Positions 1-5,933 of a stretch of DNA of 9,985 nucleotides are shown in pieces. Every line of letters starts with the position of its first letter. The stretch's first letter is position 1. Both the position numbers and the translations under genes were made by a program. The notes under the pieces were generated by a model, which did not search any database, was not told the origin of the DNA, and saw only the letters and a program-made list of their open reading frames with translations. This stretch comes from Calditrichia bacterium (GTDB taxonomy: Bacteria; Calditrichota; Calditrichia; Calditrichales; Calditrichaceae). Where the stretch lies: positions 1 through 9,985 of the forward strand of contig JALWEA010000125.1 in assembly GCA_027039465.1 (NCBI GenBank), written 5' to 3'.

Positions 1-9
1 GCCCAAGAC

Positions 10-28
10 CTATATGTCAATAGGTAGC
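10..28 (+). repeat. Fragment of a dispersed repeat (second copy near 2032)
   Basis: The stretch CTATATGTCAATAGGTAGC matches 2032-2049 (CTACATGTCAATAGTAGC) apart from one T/C change and one extra G. A near-match of this length by chance in 10 kb is unlikely. At 2032 it forms the outer edge of a palindromic repeat; here the rest of that element is not recognisable, so this is probably a truncated or degraded copy at the window edge. Confidence 0.4.
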
Positions 29-38
29 CAAACGTTTT

Positions 39-70
39 GGACGACATACAAAAAATGTCGTCCTTTCTCT
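39..70 (+). terminator. Hairpin, possible terminator of a gene left of the window
   Basis: A perfect 9-bp inverted repeat, GGACGACAT (39-47) and ATGTCGTCC (55-63), has a 7-base A-rich loop and is followed on the plus strand by TTTCTCTT. The T-run is interrupted, so termination would be weak. On the minus strand the hairpin is followed by A residues, so it is unlikely to terminate the gene at 237-1691. The left arm overlaps a second small palindrome, CCAAACGTTTTGG (28-40). Confidence 0.35.
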
Positions 71-90
71 TGACTTTACACTTAATAACT

Positions 91-236
91 ACGAGGGGGA
101 TTTAGGGGGTCTAAAGCAACTATTTCCCATCCGCCTGCCGCCCGGGTGATTCCTTCCTTACATCGAATGCCCGAATATCAAGGACAGAATCGTACTTAGA
201 GACAAAAGCCTTGTCCTTATTCCTTTCCAAACCGCT
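91..236. other. Non-coding flank with G-run direct repeat and an open reading extension
   Basis: GGGGG-ATTTA-GGGGG lies at 95-109. On the minus strand the 38 codons after the TAA of the 237-1691 gene are open in the same frame, ending at TAG (120-122). That extension contains no homology I recognise. AAGGACA (180-186) and TGTCCTT (212-218) form a 7-bp inverted repeat, but no U-run follows in either direction, so I do not call it a terminator. I see no independent gene here. Confidence 0.4.
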
Positions 237-1691
237 TTAGCGCAGCAGAATCATTTTGCGCGAACCGTAAAATTTACCATCCACCGATAAGCGATAAATG
301 TAAACCCCGCTGGGAAGCCCCTGACCTTGAAAATTTTTCCCGTTCCACTTAAAGTAGCCATGGCCGCGGTTTAGTCTTTGAGAGCCAAGGGTTGCTACCT
401 TCGCACCGGCTGCATTGTAAATATCGATGCGCACCCTGCCTGCTTTTTTCATATCCACAGGAATGGTTGTGGTCGGATTGAACGGATTGGGATAATTTTG
501 CCGTAAACGAAAATCCTGAGCCACCGGTTTACCGTGGTCTTCAATGGATGTCACTGCACCGGCGGAATCGGTCTTAACCACAAACACATCCATGTTGCCG
601 TCAGCCGTGGAATTTGAATGTCCCACCGCCAAATATCCATGATCATCCGTCTGGTATACTTTCCAAAAAATATCTTCGTTATCTCCGCCAAACGCGCTTT
701 GCCACTGCAAATTACCTTTGGCATCGATTTTACTGATTAAGCCCTGCCAGTAGCTCCCAAAGGACTTTGATTTTCCAACCAAGATCAAACCGCCGTCATC
801 CGTTGGGTTTACGCCGAAAGCATAGTCGTTGTCGCCGCCGCCCACATGGCCGGTTCGAATCGTATCGCCTTTGGCGTCCATTTTAATCCATAACATATCG
901 TGACTGTACACACCGCCCCAATAGCCATAACCGGCAAATATCGCTTCTTTGCCGTCGAAACAGGCATCGTAACCTTCCGTCCAACCGGAACTCGAAAAGG
1001 TTTTCAACCAGGCGGCCTCACCGTTTTCGTTTAGTTTAATCATGTACATATCCGGTGCAAATAGCGAATACGATTTGGCGGAAATGTAGATCTTGCCGGA
1101 ATCATCCACAGCGATACCGCGGCCCTGATCTTCGCCCGTACCGCCAAACGTCGCCGTCCACAGCGTATCGCCGTTCTGATTGATTTTTAACACCCAGACA
1201 TCTTCACCGCCGTTGCCGTAGGAATCGGTCGTACCGGACACGACAAAATTTCCGTCGGGTAAGGTGTGGATATCCCAGCCGTAATCGGTACCGTCGCCGC
1301 CGTAAGTTTTGTGCCAAACAACATCGCCGTTGGTTCGGATTTTAGCCACCAGTAAATCCGTCGGCGTGCCGCCGTCGGGTCGACTAAAACCGACCACCAG
1401 CAAAGCCGAGTCACCCAGCAAAACGCTGCCGCGGAAAATCTCATCCTGACCGAAATCGTAATTTTTGGCCCAAATCGAATCGCCGGAATTGGAAATGCGT
1501 ACCAAATATCCGTCGCGCATCACTCCGCCGTACGATTTGGTCAAGCCCACCAAAATAAAATCATGATTGCTGCATTGCGCGGCCGAATAGCCCACATCCG
1601 TATCGCTCCCGCCAAAGGTTTTGCTGAACGTATTACCGGCCAGCAGCATGACCGGCAACAGTAAAAAGGCAATAACTACGAAACGCTTCAT
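237..1691 (-). CDS. Exported seven-repeat beta-propeller protein with type IX sorting-like C-terminal domain
   Basis: 484 residues. Residues 1 to about 20 form a signal peptide: Met-Lys-Arg, a hydrophobic stretch (VVIAFLLLPVMLLA), then a small-residue cleavage region. Residues 21 to about 375 hold seven degenerate units of about 50 residues. Each starts near 'W-x-K-T-[FY]-G-G-x-x-x-[DE]', continues through 'dgg..vvG.s.s.g' and ends 'D.....K.d..Gd'; seven units suggest a seven-bladed propeller. Unit five has SSSG in place of the GG turn. From residue 400 the motif YPNPFNP opens an 85-residue tail with 'GVYIYRLSVDG' and the end 'SRKMILLR', the pattern of the Por secretion tail/FlgD-like Ig domain that sends proteins through type IX secretion. 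By family knowledge it is secreted or surface-attached; ligand or enzymatic role is unknown. No catalytic motif is seen. It appears monocistronic. The start is fixed by a strong ribosome binding site. Confidence 0.85.
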   Translation of the reverse strand: MKRFVVIAFLLLPVMLLAGNTFSKTFGGSDTDVGYSAAQCSNHDFILVGLTKSYGGVMRDGYLVRISNSGDSIWAKNYDFGQDEIFRGSVLLGDSALLVVGFSRPDGGTPTDLLVAKIRTNGDVVWHKTYGGDGTDYGWDIHTLPDGNFVVSGTTDSYGNGGEDVWVLKINQNGDTLWTATFGGTGEDQGRGIAVDDSGKIYISAKSYSLFAPDMYMIKLNENGEAAWLKTFSSSGWTEGYDACFDGKEAIFAGYGYWGGVYSHDMLWIKMDAKGDTIRTGHVGGGDNDYAFGVNPTDDGGLILVGKSKSFGSYWQGLISKIDAKGNLQWQSAFGGDNEDIFWKVYQTDDHGYLAVGHSNSTADGNMDVFVVKTDSAGAVTSIEDHGKPVAQDFRLRQNYPNPFNPTTTIPVDMKKAGRVRIDIYNAAGAKVATLGSQRLNRGHGYFKWNGKNFQGQGLPSGVYIYRLSVDGKFYGSRKMILLR

Positions 1692-1696
1692 CGTTT

Positions 1697-1704
1697 ACCT
1701 CCTT
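1697..1704 (-). promoter_or_regulatory. Strong ribosome binding site of the propeller gene
   Basis: On the minus strand AAGGAGGT stands five bases before the ATG at 1689-1691. It is close to the full anti-Shine-Dalgarno complement, confirms the start codon and suggests efficient translation. No convincing promoter hexamers were found in the AT-rich stretch upstream (about 1740-1860). Confidence 0.75.
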
Positions 1705-1907
1705 CTATTGAGTCATTAAACCGGAATTTGGATAGCCAAAGATTAATATTTAAAAAATAAAATCGCTTTACAGAAAGATTTTTATTTGAGTACGTCCGAT
1801 CAACAAAATTTCGCAATATTACTATTTTTTCGAATTTTTAAGAACCGAATGTTTAAACAAATGAACCGATAAGAACATGCATCCAAACGCAAGGAAACCC
1901 GAAATTA

Positions 1908-1928
1908 GGAACTTGGAACTTGGAACTT
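1908..1928. repeat. Three tandem copies of GGAACTT
   Basis: Three exact, head-to-tail copies of the 7-base unit GGAACTT occupy 1908-1928, about 105 bases before the palindromic repeat. They look like a simple-sequence expansion in intergenic DNA. No function can be inferred. Confidence 0.8.
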
Positions 1929-2031
1929 AGACAGAGGCGGCGTCCGGTTCCCGAGTGATTCTGCCGACAATGAGCTATTTTTACAAAGTTGGGATCAACA
2001 GGCATAATCGTATCGAGGGACGGACGCGCCA

Positions 2032-2146
2032 CTACATGTCAATAGTAGCGAGGCAAGAGCGAAGCAATCCCTTCCACCATTACCAGCCTTTACTGCTTTG
2101 GAGGAGATCGCCACGTCACTCGCTGCGCTCGTTCCTCGCGATGACA
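2032..2146. repeat. Palindromic REP-like intergenic repeat
   Basis: Two imperfectly complementary arms face each other. The left arm (about 2037-2069) reads TGTCA...GCGAGGCAAGAGCGAAGCAATC. The right arm (2106-2146), read on the minus strand, gives TGTCATCGCGAGGAACGAGCGCAGCGA, continuing to GCGATC. Both share TGTCA, GCGAGG, GAGCG and AGC in the same order. The 36 bases between them could form a loop. This is the layout of REP/REPIN-type repeats (two inverted halves in intergenic DNA), and 'GCGAGG..GAGCGAAGCAATC' resembles dispersed repeats in many genomes. Being near a gene end it could act as a transcript-end structure, but there is no T-run. No transposase is in the window. Confidence 0.65.
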
Positions 2147-2170
2147 GCCTAACCTCCCTAACCCACGGTT

Positions 2171-2223
2171 AACGAATATACGGATAACGAATAACGCTTT
2201 CCCCTTAACCCTTCAACCCTTAA
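2171..2223. repeat. Short direct repeats (AACGAATA; CCCTTAA-like)
   Basis: AACGAATA occurs at 2171-2178 and again at 2186-2193. Then CCCTTAA (2202-2208), CCCTTCAA (2209-2216) and CCCTTAA (2217-2223) follow without gaps. These degenerate units fill the space between the palindromic repeat and the end of the response-regulator gene. They appear to be simple-sequence drift; no regulatory role is evident. Confidence 0.6.
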
Positions 2224-2253
2224 CATCCAAAAACTCCCCAAACATCACATCTC

Positions 2254-3600
2254 TCAGGCGTATTCTTCGTCTTTAATATTGTATTCTTCCAATTTATTGT
2301 ACAGCGATTTACGGCTGATGCCCAAAATGGTCGCTGCCTTCATCTTATTGCCGCCGACCATGCGTAAGGTTTGCACAATGGAAACCCGTTCGATTTCAGG
2401 CAGAGATGTTCCGGTTTTCAGGCGAATTTCTTCGGCTGCCGGTTGTAAAATCAACGGAGGTAAATCCTTGGGTAATATTTTTTCTTTGGCCTGAATCATG
2501 GCGTGCACAACCACATTGCGTAATTCGCGGATATTGCCAGGCCAGGTGTAATTCTGCAAAATTTCAAGCGCTTTGGCGTCAACGGCTTCCACATCGGTTT
2601 GATATTTTTTGTTGAACTCCTGCATAAAATAACGCACCAAAAGCGGAATGTCCGATTTGCGCTTGCGTAAAGGCGGTAGGTCGATGCGGTACACATTCAA
2701 ACGATAATATAAATCTTCGCGAAATTTCTTTTGATTGATTAACTCCATCAAATCCACATTGGTGGCGGCCACAATGCGCACATCAACATCAATCGATTTG
2801 GAACTTCCGACCCGTTCGATGCGATTGGTTTCCAGTACGCGCAATAAAGCAATTTGCGTGGATTCAGGCATGGTACTCACTTCGTCCAAAAACAAGGTAC
2901 CGCCGTCGGCTTCTTCAAATTTCCCTTTGCGCTGTTCCGTAGCGCCGGTAAAGGCCCCTTTTTCATGACCGAACAGTTCGGAAATAATTAAGTCCTTGGC
3001 AATGGCGCCCGTATTCACGGCAATAAACGGTTTGTCCTTACGATGCGAAGCATTGTGAATGGCGCGGGCCACCAATTCCTTGCCCGTACCGCTTTCGCCG
3101 CTAATTAAAACCGGCACATCGATATTGGCAATTTTTCGGATGCGCTGAGCAATCTGTTTAATGGGTTTGGATTGGCCGACCATTTCGCCGAATAGCAGAG
3201 GAATATCCGTTTTTTGCGGATGTTTCCAGCCCTGACTTTTTAAGGCCCGACGCACCACTTCTTTTAATTTGACCGGATCGATGGGTTTGGGCATGTAATC
3301 CAGCGCACCCAAATGCAAGGCTTCCACGGCATGTTCAATGGAACCGTATCCCGTAACCATAATGACCTTAAGCAACGGATCGTAATCGTTGATCATCTTC
3401 AGCAATTCCATGCCGTCAATCTTTTGCATTTTGTAGTCGGTAATGACCAAATCGTACGCATGGCGGCGGATCAGATCCATAGCCCGTTCGGCCCCTTCGG
3501 CTTGATCCACCAAATAGCCCTCATCTTCCAGCAACAAAGCCATGCCTTCGCGATGCGCATCGTCATCGTCGATAACCAGTAAACGCGGTTGACTTTCCAT
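2254..3600 (-). CDS. NtrC-family sigma-54-dependent response regulator
   Basis: 448 residues with the classical three-domain order. The receiver (about 5-120) has the acidic cluster at Asp11-Asp13, phospho-acceptor Asp55, Thr83 and Lys105. The AAA+ domain (about 140-370) has Walker A GESGTGKE (168-175), the sigma-54-contacting GAFTGA loop (215-220), Walker B GTLFLDE (234-240) and the 'REDLYYRLNVYRIDLPPLRKRKSDIP' region characteristic of the family. The last 35 residues form a Fis-type helix-turn-helix ('NKMKAATILGISRKSLYNKL'). All catalytic features are intact, so it should hydrolyse ATP and remodel sigma-54 RNA polymerase after phosphorylation in the cytoplasm. The cognate histidine kinase is not adjacent on either side, so input signal and targets cannot be told. 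The ribosome binding site AGGAAG lies close to the ATG. It is 133 bases downstream of the methyltransferase on the same strand and could be cotranscribed or have its own promoter. Confidence 0.95.
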   Translation of the reverse strand: MESQPRLLVIDDDDAHREGMALLLEDEGYLVDQAEGAERAMDLIRRHAYDLVITDYKMQKIDGMELLKMINDYDPLLKVIMVTGYGSIEHAVEALHLGALDYMPKPIDPVKLKEVVRRALKSQGWKHPQKTDIPLLFGEMVGQSKPIKQIAQRIRKIANIDVPVLISGESGTGKELVARAIHNASHRKDKPFIAVNTGAIAKDLIISELFGHEKGAFTGATEQRKGKFEEADGGTLFLDEVSTMPESTQIALLRVLETNRIERVGSSKSIDVDVRIVAATNVDLMELINQKKFREDLYYRLNVYRIDLPPLRKRKSDIPLLVRYFMQEFNKKYQTDVEAVDAKALEILQNYTWPGNIRELRNVVVHAMIQAKEKILPKDLPPLILQPAAEEIRLKTGTSLPEIERVSIVQTLRMVGGNKMKAATILGISRKSLYNKLEEYNIKDEEYA

Positions 3601-3682
3601 TTGCTTCCTATTTTACACCCTATTAAAGCTTAATTTAATTATCGTAAAATTTTTAAATGAAAATAGGTTAAAATATGATTCG

Positions 3683-3696
3683 CTGCATTGATGCAG
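3683..3696. promoter_or_regulatory. Perfect palindrome before the response-regulator gene
   Basis: CTGCAT-TG-ATGCAG is a 14-base perfect dyad, 83 bases ahead of the regulator's start, in the 133-base gap after the methyltransferase. It lacks a following U-run on the minus strand, so it is not a terminator. It could be an operator, for instance for autoregulation, but a dyad of this size can occur by chance. Confidence 0.25.
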
Positions 3697-3733
3697 GTTA
3701 CAAGGTTCATTTTTTGCCAAACGAGTCAAATTT

Positions 3734-4381
3734 TTATTTTGGGCGAATTACATAGTTGGTCACCCGAATGGGCTTTGGCTCTTGCGGAACTAAAACGGTG
3801 CCGCTTTGCCAACCAAAGCATCGCTTTTTCAATTGTGCAAAAAACGATTTCGCCACGGCACGATTCGGTTCGGCTAAAATAATGCGACCTCGCGGGTTTA
3901 AGAAATTTTCAAACATATTCATCAGCGGTTCGAAAAAACGCTCTTCGTACAAAACATCCGAGGCAACAATGCAATCAAAGCGTTCGTTCAAATCGGGATG
4001 ACGCCAGTCCAATAGTTTGGTTTCGGGTTCCGGTAACCCGTTCAGTTGAAAATTTTCCTGACAGATTTTCAAGGCTTCCGGCTCGTAATCCGTTAAAAGT
4101 AATTTTTTAGGGTTAAGCTTATGCAAAACAATGGATGTCAGCCCTAAGCCCACGCCCAATTCAAGTACCGATTTCCGACGAATTAATTCCGGTTGATCGA
4201 CCAGAAAGCGGGCCAAACCCAAAGCCGAAGGCCAAAGTTCGGCCCAATAGGGCAGACGCTCGTCTTTGTTGAATTCTTCGTCACTGACCTGTTCAATCAG
4301 TTCATCCAAATTGGTGACCCGTTTTAGCCGGATGGTAAAATCACCGAATTGATGCGTTTCGATTTTAAAGCGTACATCCAT
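3734..4381 (-). CDS. Class I SAM-dependent methyltransferase, METTL21/ETFB-KMT (Methyltransferase 16) type
   Basis: 215 residues forming a complete Rossmann-fold methyltransferase. PYWAELWPSA (44-53) precedes the SAM-binding motif I ELGVGLG (74-80). Asp98 in 'LLLTDYEPEAL' is the likely ribose-binding acid ending strand beta-2. SDVLYE (141-146) is the post-II motif typical of the Methyltransferase 16 family, whose characterised members mostly methylate protein lysines (METTL21 group, ETF-beta methyltransferase). The bacterial substrate cannot be read from sequence; nicotinamide-type small-molecule methylation is an alternative. The start codon lies 11 bases after the lpxB stop and the ribosome binding site GAAAGG overlaps that stop codon, so translation is probably coupled to lpxB. 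The link to lipid A biology is positional only. Confidence 0.85.
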   Translation of the reverse strand: MDVRFKIETHQFGDFTIRLKRVTNLDELIEQVSDEEFNKDERLPYWAELWPSALGLARFLVDQPELIRRKSVLELGVGLGLTSIVLHKLNPKKLLLTDYEPEALKICQENFQLNGLPEPETKLLDWRHPDLNERFDCIVASDVLYEERFFEPLMNMFENFLNPRGRIILAEPNRAVAKSFFAQLKKRCFGWQSGTVLVPQEPKPIRVTNYVIRPK

Positions 4382-4392
4382 GTTCTTGCCTT

Positions 4393-5523
4393 TCAGCCCG
4401 CCAATTCCCGTAAAAATCGATGGATACTTTCCGCCGCCCGCTGCGAAGCGCCCGGCTCGCCCAATTTTTGCCGCACAATCAGCATCTTCTCCCTAATGGC
4501 CAAATTCTTTTCAGGATTGAGAAAATCACGCAAAAGTTCGGCGGCCCGTTGCGGCGTAAAATCATTTTGGATGAGCTCCGGCGCAATCTCTTCTTCGGCC
4601 ACAATATTGGCCAGACCGATATGTTTGACTTTAACCAGTAAACGCCCCAGCCAATAGGTTAATGCATTCACGTGGTAAACAATAACCATGGGTACGGCAA
4701 AATAGGCCGTTTCCAGGGTCGCCGTTCCCGAGGCGACCAAAGCGGCATCCAGGGTCGGTAAAAAGGTGTGCATCGGTTCCTCGGTCACTTCAACGGTCAA
4801 ATTCCACGGACGCAAAATGTCCCGGTAAATTTCCGCAGACAAATGAGCGACCTTGAGAAGGCGCACCCGTTGAATTCGTTTCTCTTTTTGCAAAAGGAAT
4901 GCCGTTTCCAACATTTTGGGCAGCAAGGTTTTTACTTCGTTTTGCCGACTGCCGGGCAGTAAACCCAACACTTCCTTTCCCGGCTGCAGCGCTTTGAATT
5001 CGGCCGGCAAATGCGCGTGATGCTTATCCACCAAAGGATGCCCCACGTATTCGGCCTCCACGCCGTGCCGTGCGTAAAAGGCTTTTTCAAACGGGAACAG
5101 CACCAACATTTTGTCCACGTACCTGCGAATTTTCTTGACCCGTCGTTTGCCCCAGGCCCACAGTTGCGGGCTGATGTAATAAACCACGGGAATATTTAAT
5201 GCTTTCAATTTGGCCGCCAATCGTAGATTGAATCCAGGATAGTCGATCAGAATGGCGCACTGCGGCCGACGTTCCTGTGCTTGTTGCACAATGGTTTTCA
5301 TAACTTTTTGAATAAACGGTAAATGGCGCAGCACTTCACCCACGCCCAAAAAAGCCAATCTTTCCAAATGAAAGAGCAACTCCATGCCGCTTTGCGCCAA
5401 ATTATCTCCGCCGATGCCCCAAAATTCTATTCCCGGTTCCATTTGCTTCAACGCTTTGACTAGCGCAGCCCCGTGTTGATCCGCGGACACTTCTCCGGCA
5501 ATCAGTAAAATATTCTTTGGCAC
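4393..5523 (-). CDS. lpxB: Lipid-A-disaccharide synthase
   Basis: 376 residues, close to the usual length of about 380. The enzyme (glycosyltransferase family 19) joins UDP-2,3-diacylglucosamine to lipid X, forming the beta-1,6 disaccharide of lipid A at the cytoplasmic face of the inner membrane. Family motifs run in order: GEVSADQHG (10-18), IDYPGFN (93-99) with the conserved Asp94, SPQLWAWG (118-125), VGHPLVD (160-166), LLPGSRQNE (188-196) and SGTATLE (265-271) in the UDP-binding half, then 'GLANIVAEEEIAPEL'. The start is GTG (5521-5523) with a weak purine-rich AAGGGA nine bases upstream; no in-frame ATG gives a better N-terminus. The common neighbours lpxA, lpxD and fabZ are absent from this window; here lpxB leads a unit with the downstream methyltransferase. 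Its presence indicates an outer membrane with lipid A. Confidence 0.96.
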   Translation of the reverse strand: MPKNILLIAGEVSADQHGAALVKALKQMEPGIEFWGIGGDNLAQSGMELLFHLERLAFLGVGEVLRHLPFIQKVMKTIVQQAQERRPQCAILIDYPGFNLRLAAKLKALNIPVVYYISPQLWAWGKRRVKKIRRYVDKMLVLFPFEKAFYARHGVEAEYVGHPLVDKHHAHLPAEFKALQPGKEVLGLLPGSRQNEVKTLLPKMLETAFLLQKEKRIQRVRLLKVAHLSAEIYRDILRPWNLTVEVTEEPMHTFLPTLDAALVASGTATLETAYFAVPMVIVYHVNALTYWLGRLLVKVKHIGLANIVAEEEIAPELIQNDFTPQRAAELLRDFLNPEKNLAIREKMLIVRQKLGEPGASQRAAESIHRFLRELAG

Positions 5524-5633
5524 TGTTTAATTTCCCTTTTTCATCAATTCAAAGACTAAAACTAAAAAAAGCACGGTTTAAAAACAAATAATGGGCTTTG
5601 GGATAACTGTGTATTCACCCCAAAAATCATCTC

Positions 5634-5663
5634 ATTATGCGCTGTAATTTTTTCGATTATCAA
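5634..5663 (-). promoter_or_regulatory. Candidate sigma-70 promoter for lpxB
   Basis: On the minus strand TTGATA (5658-5663) and CATAAT (5634-5639) are separated by 18 bases. Initiation would fall near 5627, giving a leader of about 100 bases before the GTG. Both hexamers match the consensus at four or five of six positions. This is hexamer reading only; a TTGACA at 5674-5679 has no well-spaced -10. Confidence 0.35.
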
Positions 5664-5779
5664 CATGGCCAGGTGTCAATTTTGGTTCTCTTCCCGCTTC
5701 AATCAAGCGTTAAATACGAATCGGAAATTGATGATTGAAAAATATAAAAAATATATATGCGCCAAATTACATTTTTCAT

Positions 5780-5808
5780 TTGTTTTTTGTAAAAAATATT
5801 TTTATAAT
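5780..5808 (+). promoter_or_regulatory. Candidate sigma-70 promoter for nrdJ
   Basis: TTGTTT (5780-5785), a 17-base spacer and a perfect TATAAT (5803-5808) fit a housekeeping promoter. Initiation would be near 5815, only a few bases before the hairpin that begins at 5819, leaving a leader of about 120 bases. The surrounding AT-richness raises the chance of a false match. Confidence 0.4.
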
Positions 5809-5818
5809 GCTTTTGTCA

Positions 5819-5896
5819 AGGGGGACATTAGAAATATCGTAATTATAATAATTTCATCAACTTAGATATTCTACATAGTCTAATCCCCTGTTTTTT
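5819..5896 (+). promoter_or_regulatory. Long interrupted hairpin followed by a T-run in the nrdJ leader
   Basis: Three blocks pair in nested order: AGGGG (5819-5823) with CCCCT (5885-5889), ATTAGA (5827-5832) with TCTAAT (5879-5884), and AATATC (5833-5838) with GATATT (5865-5870). The arms are broken by a 3-base bulge on the left and an 8-base bulge on the right (5871-5878). One base after the G/C base of the stem comes TTTTTT (5891-5896). This is the shape of an intrinsic terminator placed 37 bases before the nrdJ start, where no upstream plus-strand gene exists to terminate. It may be an attenuator, a small-RNA end or a stabilising 5' structure. No antiterminator or aptamer is recognised. 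Confidence 0.45.
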
Positions 5897-5922
5897 ATTA
5901 AGGTACAAATATTTAAGCTTGC

Positions 5923-5927
5923 GAGGT
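5923..5927 (+). promoter_or_regulatory. Ribosome binding site deciding the nrdJ start
   Basis: GAGGT stands six bases before ATG 5934-5936. The frame is also open from TTG at 5919, but that codon precedes the GAGGT and has no ribosome binding site of its own, so the ATG at 5934 is preferred. Confidence 0.65.
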
Positions 5928-5933
5928 AGCGTT

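Larger units (their letters stand above)
1705..2253. other. Intergenic region with repeats and no credible gene
   Basis: About 550 bases lie between the start of the propeller gene and the stop of the response regulator. The part at 1740-1860 is AT-rich and probably carries the propeller gene's promoter. The part at 1900-2225 is a mosaic of short tandem repeats and one palindromic repeat, listed separately. A 65-codon open frame at 1955-2152 (plus) coincides with the palindromic repeat, has no ribosome binding site and looks like translated repeat rather than a protein. Confidence 0.6.
5524..5933. other. AT-rich divergent promoter region between lpxB and nrdJ
   Basis: The two genes diverge from this 410-base region, which is markedly AT-rich from about 5710 to 5870. 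It contains one promoter candidate for each direction and a leader hairpin ahead of nrdJ. I looked for a cobalamin riboswitch (B12-box-like GCCACTG) and for NrdR boxes (ACACTATATATAGTGT-like pairs) and found neither. A 66-codon AT-driven open frame at 5665-5865 has no ribosome binding site and is not called. Confidence 0.6.

Noticed and set aside
1955..2152. 65-codon plus-strand open frame
   Set aside because: It runs through the palindromic repeat, has no ribosome binding site and its translation is the familiar product of a repeat sequence, not a protein.
3683..3696. Terminator between the methyltransferase and the response regulator
   Set aside because: The palindrome is short and not followed by a U-run on the minus strand, so it was listed only as a possible operator.
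4890..4903. Possible sigma-54 promoter inside lpxB (GGCATTCCTTTTGC on the minus strand)
   Set aside because: GG-N10-GC spacing fits, but the -24 element is imperfect, it lies inside a coding region and no activator site is seen; a chance match is likely.
5527..5544. Five-codon mini-ORF (Met-Lys-Lys-Gly-Asn) just before lpxB
   Set aside because: It lies in the spacer and has no ribosome binding site; at this size it is expected by chance.
5665..5865. 66-codon plus-strand open frame ahead of nrdJ
   Set aside because: AT-rich composition explains the open frame, there is no Shine-Dalgarno sequence, and it overlaps the promoter and leader hairpin.
5919..5933. TTG at 5919 as the nrdJ start
   Set aside because: It precedes the GAGGT ribosome binding site and would place that site inside the coding region; ATG 5934 fits better.
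5524..5933. Cobalamin riboswitch or NrdR box upstream of nrdJ
   Set aside because: Expected from function, but no B12-box-like sequence and no pair of NrdR boxes was found by reading either strand.
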